Source: Ignavibacteria bacterium UBA5771
GTDB taxonomy: Bacteria; Bacteroidota; Ignavibacteria; Kapaibacteriales; UBA2268
DNA: 18,453 nucleotides
Direction: 5' to 3'
NCBI GenBank assembly: GCA_002418685.1
Contig: DIEP01000049.1
Coordinates: 1-18,453, forward strand
In this document: one piece after another, positions 7,958 to 15,490 of the stretch
Numbering within the stretch: the first letter of the stretch is position 1
Layout of the letters: each line of letters begins with the position of its first letter
Notes under the pieces: generated by a model
Told to the model about the DNA's origin: nothing
Databases searched by the model: none
Seen by the model: the letters and a program-made list of their open reading frames with translations, nothing else
Position numbers and translations under genes: made by a program

Positions 7958-8530
7958 TTAAAATTTAATCTGTAAATTCAGAGCAAAATACTTCATATCC
8001 TTTGGAATGATGTTGAGCGATAGATCATTGCTCACATTAAAATCATATAAATGAGCGCCGACGTAGGAATCGACTGCTGCAAGGATATAAACACCAACCA
8101 TTATGAAAATGCTCTGGTCGCGATTGTCCCGAAAATATTCTCGCTTACGTATTAAATAATCATACTGGAAATCGTATGAGGGTGGTGTGGGATAATTGTC
8201 AACTTCTTTGCGAGCAGCATTATATTTATTATTATTATCGATAATTAAATATGCAAGAAATCCCATTCCACCGATAAATACAGGAATTTTCCAATATGAT
8301 TCCACGTAATACTGCCCCCACCCAGGCAAAATTAGCGAGCGAGCAATTGCACCCATCGGTGATTTAGTCATAGCTTTGGGTTTCAAAGTGTCATTTTGCA
8401 ATACTTGAGGTTTTATTTGTTGTGTATCAATTACTTTAATTTGCACATTGGAAGTTGAATCTTGCGAGAACAAATTATCATTAAAAAATAAAAAGAAAAG
8501 CAAGCAAATAATATAGAGCTTTGATTTCAT
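7958..8530 (-). CDS. DUF5683 family membrane protein with signal peptide
   Basis: This 190-residue protein begins with a signal peptide (hydrophobic residues 5-20, likely cleavage after FSQ at 21-23). After a Gln/Lys-rich linker comes a DUF5683 domain, recognisable from SLILPGWGQYY (residues 65-75), the hydrophobic segment IPVFIGGMGFLAYLI (82-96), a charged middle region and the C-terminal AAVDSYVGAHLYDF (151-164). The family is common in Bacteroidota-type genomes and has no established function; two or three membrane segments suggest an envelope location. Its ATG overlaps the stop of the CheZ-like gene in an ATGA arrangement, so translation is probably coupled. It is the last gene of the seven-gene minus-strand cluster. 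Confidence 0.8.
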   Translation of the reverse strand: MKSKLYIICLLFFLFFNDNLFSQDSTSNVQIKVIDTQQIKPQVLQNDTLKPKAMTKSPMGAIARSLILPGWGQYYVESYWKIPVFIGGMGFLAYLIIDNNNKYNAARKEVDNYPTPPSYDFQYDYLIRKREYFRDNRDQSIFIMVGVYILAAVDSYVGAHLYDFNVSNDLSLNIIPKDMKYFALNLQIKF

Positions 8531-9399
8531 TCCTTGCCAAATTCCCCAAAATCCAAATTATGAGAGAACAATTTATCAATATCATCTTGAATTATATTAT
8601 TTTCGTTCTGCAGATTGATGCTCTTTTTTGATTTGTAAGTGTTGATGAACTCATCGACTGAGTTTTGCAGTCCTTCTTTATCGTAATATGAATCAATAGG
8701 AGCGGGAGCAAGCGATGATATTTGATTTGTTTGAGAAGAATTTGATACCTTTTGTAATTCAAGATCGTCAAGTTGAGAATTCTCGAATTGTTGCAAAATA
8801 TTTAATAATTTTTCTTGGACAGTAAAGATTAAATGACTGACAGCAGAAAGTTGTTGACTTGTAATATCTTGCACCTGCAAGTCTAAGATGACGTCCATTG
8901 AATCCTCATCAATAGCATGCAGGATATTTTCAATTTTGCTATGATTATTGTTAATTAAATCCTCACTATCTTTATTCATCGAGTCAATCAGATTTTCGAT
9001 TTCATAGAAAAGAATCTTGAGTTCGGAATTATATTGCTCTTTATTATGAATTATTTTAAGTATCTGCTCTTTATATTTTGTTAGGAGTGTGTTTAAATTG
9101 TTGTAATCATTAAGAGCATCTCGAATTTCGGTAGTTTCATTTGAAAGATTGTCCATAGTGTCAAGGATGTCAGTAGTTGCAAGTTCAGTAGCTTCGCAAA
9201 CTTTTGAAATTTGACACTTAGCTGAAGTCATTTTTTTTAAATTTTCAGAAATTGATTGATTAATTTCTTCAAGCAAAGGTTCAATTTCACTAATAAAAAC
9301 AAATATTTCCTCCCGAGAAGGGATTGCTTTTTGTCCTAAACTGAGCAATTCCTTCAATTCATTAGTTTTATTAATGATCTCCTTTAAACTTTCTCTCAT
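8527..9399 (-). CDS. cheZ: CheZ-like CheY-P phosphatase
   Basis: CheZ removes phosphate from CheY-P in chemotaxis systems. This 290-residue, mostly coiled-coil protein has the order expected: long helices, the segment TDILDTMDNLSNET (residues 76-89) that resembles the first hairpin helix, then the active-site helix LDLQVQDITSQQL (172-184). Asp178 and Gln182 keep the Asp-x-x-x-Gln spacing of the CheZ pair (Asp143/Gln147 in E. coli), which is the basis of the call. After a variable Gln/Asn/Ser-rich linker the C-terminus carries QDDIDKLFSHNLDF (271-284), which resembles the CheY-P-binding tail of CheZ. CheZ was first known from proteobacteria, so its presence in an FCB-type genome is notable. 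The gene lies three bases after the CheY-like gene and overlaps the DUF5683 gene by four. Its likely partner is the adjacent receiver, but that protein lacks the phospho-accepting Asp. Confidence 0.75.
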   Translation of the reverse strand: MRESLKEIINKTNELKELLSLGQKAIPSREEIFVFISEIEPLLEEINQSISENLKKMTSAKCQISKVCEATELATTDILDTMDNLSNETTEIRDALNDYNNLNTLLTKYKEQILKIIHNKEQYNSELKILFYEIENLIDSMNKDSEDLINNNHSKIENILHAIDEDSMDVILDLQVQDITSQQLSAVSHLIFTVQEKLLNILQQFENSQLDDLELQKVSNSSQTNQISSLAPAPIDSYYDKEGLQNSVDEFINTYKSKKSINLQNENNIIQDDIDKLFSHNLDFGEFGKE

Positions 9400-9402
9400 A
9401 TA

Positions 9403-9780
9403 TCACTTTTTATTTGTTGATTCCATGATTGATTCAATCTTTTCTTTTAATACTTGTGGTGTAAATGGCTTCACAATGTAATTACTGACCTTTGCTTTGA
9501 GTGCTTCTATTATATCCTCTTTAAGACCTCGAGTAGTAACCATCAAAATGGGCATTTGGTTATATCTTGGATGATTCCGAATATATTGTGTTAATTCTAA
9601 TCCATTCATATTTGGCATATTCCATTCTGTAATAACAAAATCAATTGGAGTAGAATCAAGGATTTTTAATGCTTCTGCGCCGTCGGATGCTTCTTCAAAA
9701 TCGTTCCACCCGAATGTTTTTAGAGTATTAATAACTATTCTTCGCATCGTTGGGGAATTATCTACAATTAAGAACATCAT
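9403..9780 (-). CDS. cheY: CheY-like single-domain receiver with Glu at the phosphorylation site
   Basis: With the ATG at 9780 this is a 125-residue stand-alone receiver domain; a TTG at 9798 would add six residues that have no counterpart in the family. It is clearly CheY-like: LIVDNSPTMRRIV at 4-16, TEWNMPNMNGLEL at 51-63, the conserved Thr at 82 and Lys104 in YIVKPFTP. Two active-site residues differ. The phospho-accepting Asp (Asp57 in E. coli CheY, in the ISDWNMP context) is Glu52, read from a GAA codon, and the second acidic-pocket residue (Asp13) is Asn8. Asp7, Thr82 and Lys104 are kept. Glu there may mimic the phosphorylated state, as D54E does in NtrC, or the domain may bind partners without phosphorylation. 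It sits directly between cheR and the CheZ-like gene. Confidence 0.9.
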   Translation of the reverse strand: MMFLIVDNSPTMRRIVINTLKTFGWNDFEEASDGAEALKILDSTPIDFVITEWNMPNMNGLELTQYIRNHPRYNQMPILMVTTRGLKEDIIEALKAKVSNYIVKPFTPQVLKEKIESIMESTNKK

Positions 9781-9806
9781 TTTGATTAATTTTTTCAATT
9801 ACAAAA

Positions 9807-10637
9807 TTACGTTTTTTTATAAACAATTACTTTGGGAAAATGAATTAACGAGAAATCCTTAGAAATTCCATGCAAAGATTCAGAATATCCTAAAATCAGG
9901 TATCCATTAGGGCTAAGTATATCATATAACAAAGCTACGGTTTTCTCTTTGGAAGGAATATCAAAATAAATCAAAACATTTTCGCAAAAAATAATGTCTA
10001 CATTATGAGCAATTTTCACTTGGTTTTCATCAAAAAGATTGATATTAGCAAATCGAACCATATTTTTGATATTATCATTAATCATGTAGCCATTGTCTGA
10101 TATCGTAAAGTATTTGGATAAGATTTCAATTGGGAGATTTTTTACAGCATAATTATTATATAATCCTCTTTTTGCTTTTTTTAGGGTAGTTGTATTTATA
10201 TCAGATGCTAAAATCTGAAATTTTACTTTATCATAATGAGATTTAAGATATTCATCTATGGTTATTGCAATTGAATAAGGTTCTTCACCCGTCGAGCATC
10301 CTGCACTCCAAATACGGACAGTTGCATCATTATCCTTTTTATTTTGAATTATTTCAGGGATAATGTATTTTTGCAATACTTCTAATTGTTCGGGGGCGCG
10401 GAAAAAGAATGATTCATTAATAGTGATTATATCAAATAATTCTTTCCATTCCTTGCTATGCTTATTTGCCTGAAGAAAATCATAATATTGTTCGAAAGAT
10501 TGAAACTCTAATTTTTCTAATCTTTTCTTGAGTCTCGTCTCAAGAAGGTGGAACTTATTTTCGTTAAAATATATCCCACTATTATGATAAATCAAATCTC
10601 TAATCTTCAACAATATATCATTTTCCAAGGTAGCCAC
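9807..10637 (-). CDS. cheR: CheR chemotaxis receptor methyltransferase
   Basis: CheR transfers methyl groups from S-adenosylmethionine to glutamates of chemoreceptors. The GTG at 10637 gives 276 residues, the usual length; an in-frame TTG at 10676 would add 13 residues and overlap the response regulator gene, so the start is uncertain. The N-terminal helical domain covers about residues 5-75, with the family's RLKKRLEKL segment near 35-43. The catalytic domain follows: NESFFFR at 74-80, the SAM-binding loop SAGCSTGEEPYS at 111-122, ASDINTTTLKKAKRGLY near 144-160 and IFCENVLIYF at 216-225 (Arg is more usual in place of Glu219). No receptor with methylation helices lies in the window, nor does CheB. 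It is separated from the upstream regulator by 22 bases and from the CheY-like gene by 26. Confidence 0.9.
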   Translation of the reverse strand: MATLENDILLKIRDLIYHNSGIYFNENKFHLLETRLKKRLEKLEFQSFEQYYDFLQANKHSKEWKELFDIITINESFFFRAPEQLEVLQKYIIPEIIQNKKDNDATVRIWSAGCSTGEEPYSIAITIDEYLKSHYDKVKFQILASDINTTTLKKAKRGLYNNYAVKNLPIEILSKYFTISDNGYMINDNIKNMVRFANINLFDENQVKIAHNVDIIFCENVLIYFDIPSKEKTVALLYDILSPNGYLILGYSESLHGISKDFSLIHFPKVIVYKKT

Positions 10638-10659
10638 TTTATAAATTAATAAAATAGTA

Positions 10660-12081
10660 TCATAATTTAGGAGCAATATTGATACCTAACTGTTCGATTC
10701 GATAACGCAATTTAGCACGAGAAATGTTCAATATTTTTGCTGCTTTTATTTGATTGCCATTAGCAATTTTCAACACTTGCTCAAGCAAATCGCGAGTGAC
10801 TTCATTATATTTTGCCCCCGTGCTTGACACTTTCAGGAAATGAGTGCCGGGCTGAAGGAATATCTCATTCGATTTGTTTCCATTCCCAATATTAACAGGA
10901 GTAAATCCACTGAGGAAGCTAAGGGCATCAGTATCTATCATATCAGATGAAGTAAGTAATGCTATTCGTTCAATTGCGTTGCGTAGTTCGCGGATATTAC
11001 CTTTCCAAGGATAGCTCATCATTATCATTTGGGCATCGGGAGTGAAGCCAATGATTTTTTTACCGAATTTTTTATTGAATTCATCGAGAAAAGTCCGAGC
11101 TAAAATCAATATATCTTCTCCGCGGTCCCTTAATGGAGGAAGAATTATATTCGCGACATTCAATCTATAATAGAGATCTTCTCTGAATTTTCCTTCCTCG
11201 ACTAATTTGTTCAGCTCACGATTTGTGGAAGCAATTACACGAACATCAACGGATATTTCCTTCGTTCCACCGAGACGATAGAATCTACGTTCTTGCAAAA
11301 CGCGTAGCAATTTCACCTGCAAATCCAAACTGAGTTCGCTGATTTCGTCAAGCAATATAGTCCCGTGATGGGCTTGCTCGAATTTGCCAGGACGCATTTT
11401 TTCAATTGCACCTGTAAAAGCACCGCGCTCGTATCCAAAAAATTCATTTTCTGCTAGATCTTTCGGTATAGCACCGCAATTGATAGATACAAATGGACCA
11501 TTAGAACGAGGAGAATTATCGTGTATGTATTTCGCTATTAATTCTTTGCCTGTTCCCGTTTCGCCCGAAATAAGAACGGTGGTATCGTCTGTGGCTCCAA
11601 CCAATTTTGCAAGACTAAGCGCTTGCTTAAGTCCTTGTGATTCGCCAATAATACTCGAAGGTTGCTCACGCTGGATTTGCTCGCTTAAAAGGTCCACCCT
11701 CTTGCGCAATTCGAAATTTTTAAGGGCGCGTTCAATTGTAACTTCAAGTTGGTCTAAATCAAGGGGTTTAACAAGGAAGTCTTCGGCGCCAAGTTTCATT
11801 GCTCGGACAGCCATCTTAATATCAGAAAAAGCTGTCATAATAATTACAGGCATATTATGTCCCTGCTTACGCAATTGCTCGAGTATATCCAAGCCATTAG
11901 CGTATCCGAGAAATATGTCGAGAATGATTAAGTCGGGTGCTAATCGATGCAATTGATTGAGAGCTTGCGCAGGATCGATAAAAGCCTCTATCCGTTGATA
12001 TTTGTCAACTAAGGAGGCTTTAACACTTTCGTTTACAAGTGGATCGTCCTCAATTATTACTATAGTATATTTTTTAAGCAA
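10660..12081 (-). CDS. NtrC-family sigma-54-dependent response regulator
   Basis: This 473-residue regulator activates transcription with RNA polymerase-sigma-54. The receiver (about 1-118) has the acidic pocket IIEDDP at 9-14, phospho-accepting Asp55 in IILDIFLG, Thr83 and Lys105 in FLVKPL, all intact. The AAA+ domain (about 142-375) has Walker A GETGTGKE at 173-180, GAFTGA at 220-225 (the sigma-54 contact loop), and Walker B LLDEIS at 243-248. The Fis-type helix-turn-helix at the C-terminus is near 432-466 (ANGNQIKAAKILNISRAKLRYRI). The start must be TTG at 12081. A TAA stop lies three codons upstream in frame, and no ATG or GTG occurs before the receiver begins. It is the obvious partner of the PAS kinase upstream. 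A spacer of 70 bases and a possible promoter separate the two, so it may also be transcribed alone. I found no convincing sigma-54 promoter in the window. Confidence 0.95.
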   Translation of the reverse strand: MLKKYTIVIIEDDPLVNESVKASLVDKYQRIEAFIDPAQALNQLHRLAPDLIILDIFLGYANGLDILEQLRKQGHNMPVIIMTAFSDIKMAVRAMKLGAEDFLVKPLDLDQLEVTIERALKNFELRKRVDLLSEQIQREQPSSIIGESQGLKQALSLAKLVGATDDTTVLISGETGTGKELIAKYIHDNSPRSNGPFVSINCGAIPKDLAENEFFGYERGAFTGAIEKMRPGKFEQAHHGTILLDEISELSLDLQVKLLRVLQERRFYRLGGTKEISVDVRVIASTNRELNKLVEEGKFREDLYYRLNVANIILPPLRDRGEDILILARTFLDEFNKKFGKKIIGFTPDAQMIMMSYPWKGNIRELRNAIERIALLTSSDMIDTDALSFLSGFTPVNIGNGNKSNEIFLQPGTHFLKVSSTGAKYNEVTRDLLEQVLKIANGNQIKAAKILNISRAKLRYRIEQLGINIAPKL

Positions 12082-12126
12082 ATTACTTTATTAGTTTAAA
12101 TATTTTAATATTATAAAATTAATTAA

Positions 12127-12155
12127 AAAATATGGAATAAATGTTTTTTTGTCAA
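12127..12155 (-). promoter_or_regulatory. Possible promoter ahead of the NtrC-type regulator
   Basis: On the minus strand TTGACA (12155-12150), a perfect match to the sigma-70 -35 consensus that spans the kinase stop codon, is followed after exactly 17 bases by TATTTT (12132-12127), a 4-of-6 match to the -10 box. A start near 12120 would give a leader of about 40 bases before the TTG at 12081. The spacer is very AT-rich, and FCB bacteria often use a different -7 motif, so this is tentative. Confidence 0.3.
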
Positions 12156-13237
12156 CTTTTTTTAAGAATTGGGATTTTTATATTAAATTGTGTTCCCTGT
12201 CCAACTACACTTTGGACATCTATATTCCCTTGGTGTTGATAAACTATGCGCTGAGTTATAGGCAATCCCAAACCTGTGCCGTTTGCTTTGCGTGTAAAAA
12301 ATGGATTGAAGATTTTGGGTAAATCATCCGGGGGAATACCGCTGCCTGTATCTGTGATAGATAATGAAACGAAATCCATTTCATTTGGTTGAGTGGCTCG
12401 GATAGTATTGGTCTTAATGATGATTTTACCCTTCCCATCAATTGAATCAGCTGCATTTGTCAATAAATTAATCAAAACTTGTTGGATTTGCTTATTATCA
12501 ACCTCAATTTCGGGAAGTGCTTCTTCCAGTTCCAATTCAACTTTAATATCCTTTCGCTTTAATACGGATGCAACCAAATCTAAGCTTGGTTGAATAAGTG
12601 AATTGATATTTGTCATTTTCATAATTGGAGAGCTTTGATGAGAAAAATTCAAAGTGACCTCAATAATTCGCGATATTCTGTCCACACCTTGCAAAGCAGT
12701 GTCTATATACTTTGAAAGAGGTGAATCATTTTCAATATTCCTTTGGAGAATTTGCAAATTCAGATTAATAGCTGCAAGTGGATTCCGCAATTCATGAGTA
12801 ATTCCTGCAGTGATTTGCCCGAGCAATACGAATTTATCGGCTTGGACAAGTTTATCGGTCAATGCTCTTTGCTCGCTCACGTCCCTTGCAATCACATAAA
12901 TAAAATTCTCACCAAAAATATTGATAAACTTTGCGCTCACTTCCACCATTAATTGCCCGTCTGATGTATCCAAAAGCAGCTCGCTCAATACAACGGGGGA
13001 ATTGCCTTTTTGCAACAATTTAAAAATCCGGCGAAATTGTTGTATTGACTTTCCGATCAGTTCTTCCCTTTCCATACCAAGCAAGTTCGCAGCAGATTCA
13101 TTCACTTCCAACACACTCCAAGTCTCAGGTTGAACGATGAACACTGAGTCGCTTGCATTTTCGAATAATGATTTATACCAACTTAATTGGTCTGAGATTT
13201 GCTTGTTATTTACAATGATATCATTGTTATTTTCCAT
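12152..13237 (-). CDS. Soluble PAS-domain sensor histidine kinase (NtrB-like)
   Basis: This 361-residue kinase has one PAS domain (about 18-125), a HisKA helix pair (about 133-205) and a HATPase_c domain (about 245-360). All catalytic elements are intact: phospho-accepting His148 in AGITHELRNPLAAI, N-box Asn261, G1 box DTGSG at 296-300, F box IFNPFFT and G2 box GTGLGL at 320-325. There is no membrane segment or signal peptide, so it should sense a cytosolic signal or a partner protein. The start is an ATG at 13237, one base after the stop of the TPR lipoprotein gene, which implies cotranscription with it. Its cognate regulator is probably the sigma-54-type response regulator downstream, a classic NtrB/NtrC pairing. 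It is a useful contrast to the degenerate kinase homologue at 2536-4206. Confidence 0.95.
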   Translation of the reverse strand: MENNNDIIVNNKQISDQLSWYKSLFENASDSVFIVQPETWSVLEVNESAANLLGMEREELIGKSIQQFRRIFKLLQKGNSPVVLSELLLDTSDGQLMVEVSAKFINIFGENFIYVIARDVSEQRALTDKLVQADKFVLLGQITAGITHELRNPLAAINLNLQILQRNIENDSPLSKYIDTALQGVDRISRIIEVTLNFSHQSSPIMKMTNINSLIQPSLDLVASVLKRKDIKVELELEEALPEIEVDNKQIQQVLINLLTNAADSIDGKGKIIIKTNTIRATQPNEMDFVSLSITDTGSGIPPDDLPKIFNPFFTRKANGTGLGLPITQRIVYQHQGNIDVQSVVGQGTQFNIKIPILKKS

Positions 13238-13238
13238 A

Positions 13239-15362
13239 TTATTTATGCTTCATTTGAGTCGAATCGGGACTTTGCGATTGCTGAATATTCAATTTCATCA
13301 GTGAATCGGGATTCGCATATTTATTTTTGAGAGAATCAAGTGCCTTGCTTGGATCAATGTTCTGAATCTTTTCTATTTGACTTTTGATAGCTTCCTTTCC
13401 TTGGTCAAGAATTTTAGATGGATTCGAAAATATGTCTCTCATATCCAAACCATTATTTTTTGGTCTATTTGCGGGGACTCCGGGTGTTGGTATTGGATGA
13501 TCATTTGGAACATACATTATCATTTGCCTATCTTGTAAATTATCAGGGATTGGCTTACCCGATTTCACCGCAGCAAGATACTCGGCACTCAGTTTAACAT
13601 CTTCAGCATATTCTGATTGCGGATATTTTTGAATCAATTTATTATAGTAAATCAAAGCACTATCATAATTTTTTAAATTTGCTTCATAAACCCAACCCAT
13701 TGCGTAAAGAGTGCGTGGCTCATATTTTGAATTCGGGTATTTTTCAAGAATGGTATTGAATTGGCTTAAAGCATAATAATTTTCATTATGCAGAGCAAGC
13801 TCAATCCCCGAATCAAAAAGCTCCTTTAAAGAATCAATGACAAAGGCTTCGGTATAACCTAACTTCTCTCGTGATGCCTTGCCATATTCTGTCAATGGAT
13901 AATTCTGAACAATTACTTCCATTAATGAATCAGATTTCTTTAAATCTTTATCTTCCAAAAAAACAGAATAAGCATAGAGGAATCGGGCTGTTTCTTTCTC
14001 CTTTAAAGGAGATATTTCGCAAGCAAGTGAATAATAATAATTTACTGAATCTGGATTATTCAATTGATGATGTATGCGTCCCAATTCATATAAACTGCTT
14101 GCAAGTGCAAGTTTGGTTGAATCATTAAGTGCTTCGCCTTTTTGATACTTTGGTAAATTTGTTTGTATCTGCGTATGTTTAGATTTCCAATTGTTAAGCA
14201 AATTGCTCATTTCAGTTGCTTTAATATATGCAGGAGATTTTGCAACCTTTGCTTTTGCAAAATATGACAGTGCTTTATTATAATCGCTTGAATCATAATA
14301 GGTCTTGCCCTTGAGATAATAATATGAAATTAAAGAAGGATTATTTGCATAAACAGAATCAAGCAATTTTTCTTCCTTAGCTATATTCTCTGTTTTCCCT
14401 TGCATATTTAATAAATTCAATTGGGCAACTTTTGTATAAGCAAGCCATTCTTCGAACTTGCCGTCTTTCTCTAATTTTCTTAGGATATTTGACGCTTCTT
14501 CGTATTGACCAAGATATGCAAGAGTATTTGCCTTATAAAGCTTTGCTTCATAATAAGTAATATAATCAGGGCTATGATTAAATACTTTATCAAATTCAAT
14601 ATTAGCACGTTGAAATTTCTGCACTTTATATAGAAGCAGAGCCAAATCTAATTGCCAACGCGCTTTTAATTTATTATCATCAGATTGAGCAATTGCTTGC
14701 TTATAGGGCTTGATTGCCTCGTCCAATTCATTATTATATAATTTCATTTCCGCAAGCAGTCTGAAGGCTTGTGTAAGAATATCATATCGTTTTTTTGCCC
14801 ATGCAAGGTCAATAGTTCTCGAAAGCATTACTTCTGCTTGGTTAAATTTCTTTTCTATCAGTAGTGATTTTGAATATAATATAAGTGCGTCCGCTCCAAA
14901 TTCGCTATCAGGGTATTTATCAATCAGTTCGCTACATTTGATTTGTGATGGAAGCCATTCATTCTTATAAAAATATGCTTCAGCCATCAAATATATTGTT
15001 TTATCGACATAATCGCTATTTGGGTGACGCGAAAGTATTTTTGAACCTTTAATGATTACTGAATCTACTTGTGTTTGAACTGCTTGCCTTTGCTTTTGTG
15101 TTATAATAAATTCAATCATAAATGGCGGAGGAGACGAATAACCCTGATTCGACATAATAATAGATGAATCGGGTAAAATTACCCTCGGCAAGTTCGCTTC
15201 TTTATCCTTCTGATAATCGAATTCGCTTTCTGATTCTTTTATCAACCGCTCTTGGTTATAAAATGTATTGAAATATGTAGTAAAATTATCCCACCGCTTG
15301 CAACCGTATAAACTTGCAATGCAAATTACCGAAGCGATAATTATATATTTTTGCGATTTCAA
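13239..15362 (-). CDS. TPR lipoprotein, SprE/PorW-like (candidate T9SS/gliding component)
   Basis: This 707-residue protein has a lipoprotein signal peptide (hydrophobic residues 6-20, lipobox LYGC, Cys21) followed by a WDNFTTYFNTFYN segment that resembles the mature N-terminus of SprE/PorW lipoproteins. Tetratricopeptide-type helices fill most of residues 75-590, including repeats ending in HPNSDYVDKTIYLMAE, YPDSEFGADALILYSK, YPLTEYGKASREKL and YPNSKYEPRTLYAMGW. The C-terminal 100 residues are Pro/Asn/Ser/Asp-rich and probably disordered. SprE and PorW are TPR lipoproteins required for type IX secretion and gliding; this protein is shorter than SprE, and a generic TPR lipoprotein remains possible. 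A TTG start at 15362 is required: an in-frame TAA lies directly before it, and the next Met comes after the lipobox. It begins the seven-gene cluster. Confidence 0.7.
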   Translation of the reverse strand: MKSQKYIIIASVICIASLYGCKRWDNFTTYFNTFYNQERLIKESESEFDYQKDKEANLPRVILPDSSIIMSNQGYSSPPPFMIEFIITQKQRQAVQTQVDSVIIKGSKILSRHPNSDYVDKTIYLMAEAYFYKNEWLPSQIKCSELIDKYPDSEFGADALILYSKSLLIEKKFNQAEVMLSRTIDLAWAKKRYDILTQAFRLLAEMKLYNNELDEAIKPYKQAIAQSDDNKLKARWQLDLALLLYKVQKFQRANIEFDKVFNHSPDYITYYEAKLYKANTLAYLGQYEEASNILRKLEKDGKFEEWLAYTKVAQLNLLNMQGKTENIAKEEKLLDSVYANNPSLISYYYLKGKTYYDSSDYNKALSYFAKAKVAKSPAYIKATEMSNLLNNWKSKHTQIQTNLPKYQKGEALNDSTKLALASSLYELGRIHHQLNNPDSVNYYYSLACEISPLKEKETARFLYAYSVFLEDKDLKKSDSLMEVIVQNYPLTEYGKASREKLGYTEAFVIDSLKELFDSGIELALHNENYYALSQFNTILEKYPNSKYEPRTLYAMGWVYEANLKNYDSALIYYNKLIQKYPQSEYAEDVKLSAEYLAAVKSGKPIPDNLQDRQMIMYVPNDHPIPTPGVPANRPKNNGLDMRDIFSNPSKILDQGKEAIKSQIEKIQNIDPSKALDSLKNKYANPDSLMKLNIQQSQSPDSTQMKHK

Positions 15363-15396
15363 TTATTTCACATATTATTTATATACTAAATTACGA

Positions 15397-15415
15397 AAAT
15401 AACATAAAGTTATTT
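15397..15415. promoter_or_regulatory. Operator-like inverted repeat in a divergent promoter region
   Basis: AAATAAC (15397-15403) and GTTATTT (15409-15415) are perfect 7-bp arms around ATAAA. They lie 35 bases upstream of the TPR lipoprotein start on the minus strand and about 75 bases upstream of the WG-repeat gene. The position would suit a repressor or activator site for either gene. No regulator can be named. Confidence 0.35.
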
Positions 15416-15432
15416 CTAATTCAATAAACGAT

Positions 15433-15452
15433 ATGATTAATTATGATTAATT
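15433..15452. repeat. Tandem 10-bp direct repeat in the divergent promoter region
   Basis: ATGATTAATT occurs twice head to tail at 15433-15442 and 15443-15452, about 20 bases upstream of the candidate -7 element of the WG-repeat gene. Such spacing (one helical turn) could be a regulator site, but the sequence is low in complexity. Confidence 0.4.
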
Positions 15453-15469
15453 AAGAAACGAAATTTATT

Positions 15470-15477
15470 TATTTTTG
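15470..15477 (+). promoter_or_regulatory. Possible Bacteroidota-type -7 element before the WG-repeat gene
   Basis: TATTTTTG fits the TAnnTTTG motif described for Bacteroidota promoters, ending 13 bases before the ATG. A clear -33 TTTG partner is not seen, so this is a weak call in AT-rich DNA. Confidence 0.3.
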
Positions 15478-15490
15478 TAAAATTTTATTT

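Noticed and set aside
9781..9798. TTG start adding six residues to the CheY-like receiver
   Set aside because: The family begins one to three residues before the first strand, which fits the ATG at 9780 or 9777.
11384..11956. A 190-codon open frame on the plus strand
   Set aside because: It lies opposite the strongly supported sigma-54 regulator, has no recognisable domain and no initiation context; it is a shadow of that gene.
10660..12081. PorX-type T9SS regulator
   Set aside because: PorX has a receiver and a PglZ domain; this protein has AAA+ and Fis-type domains with GAFTGA, so it is an NtrC-family activator.
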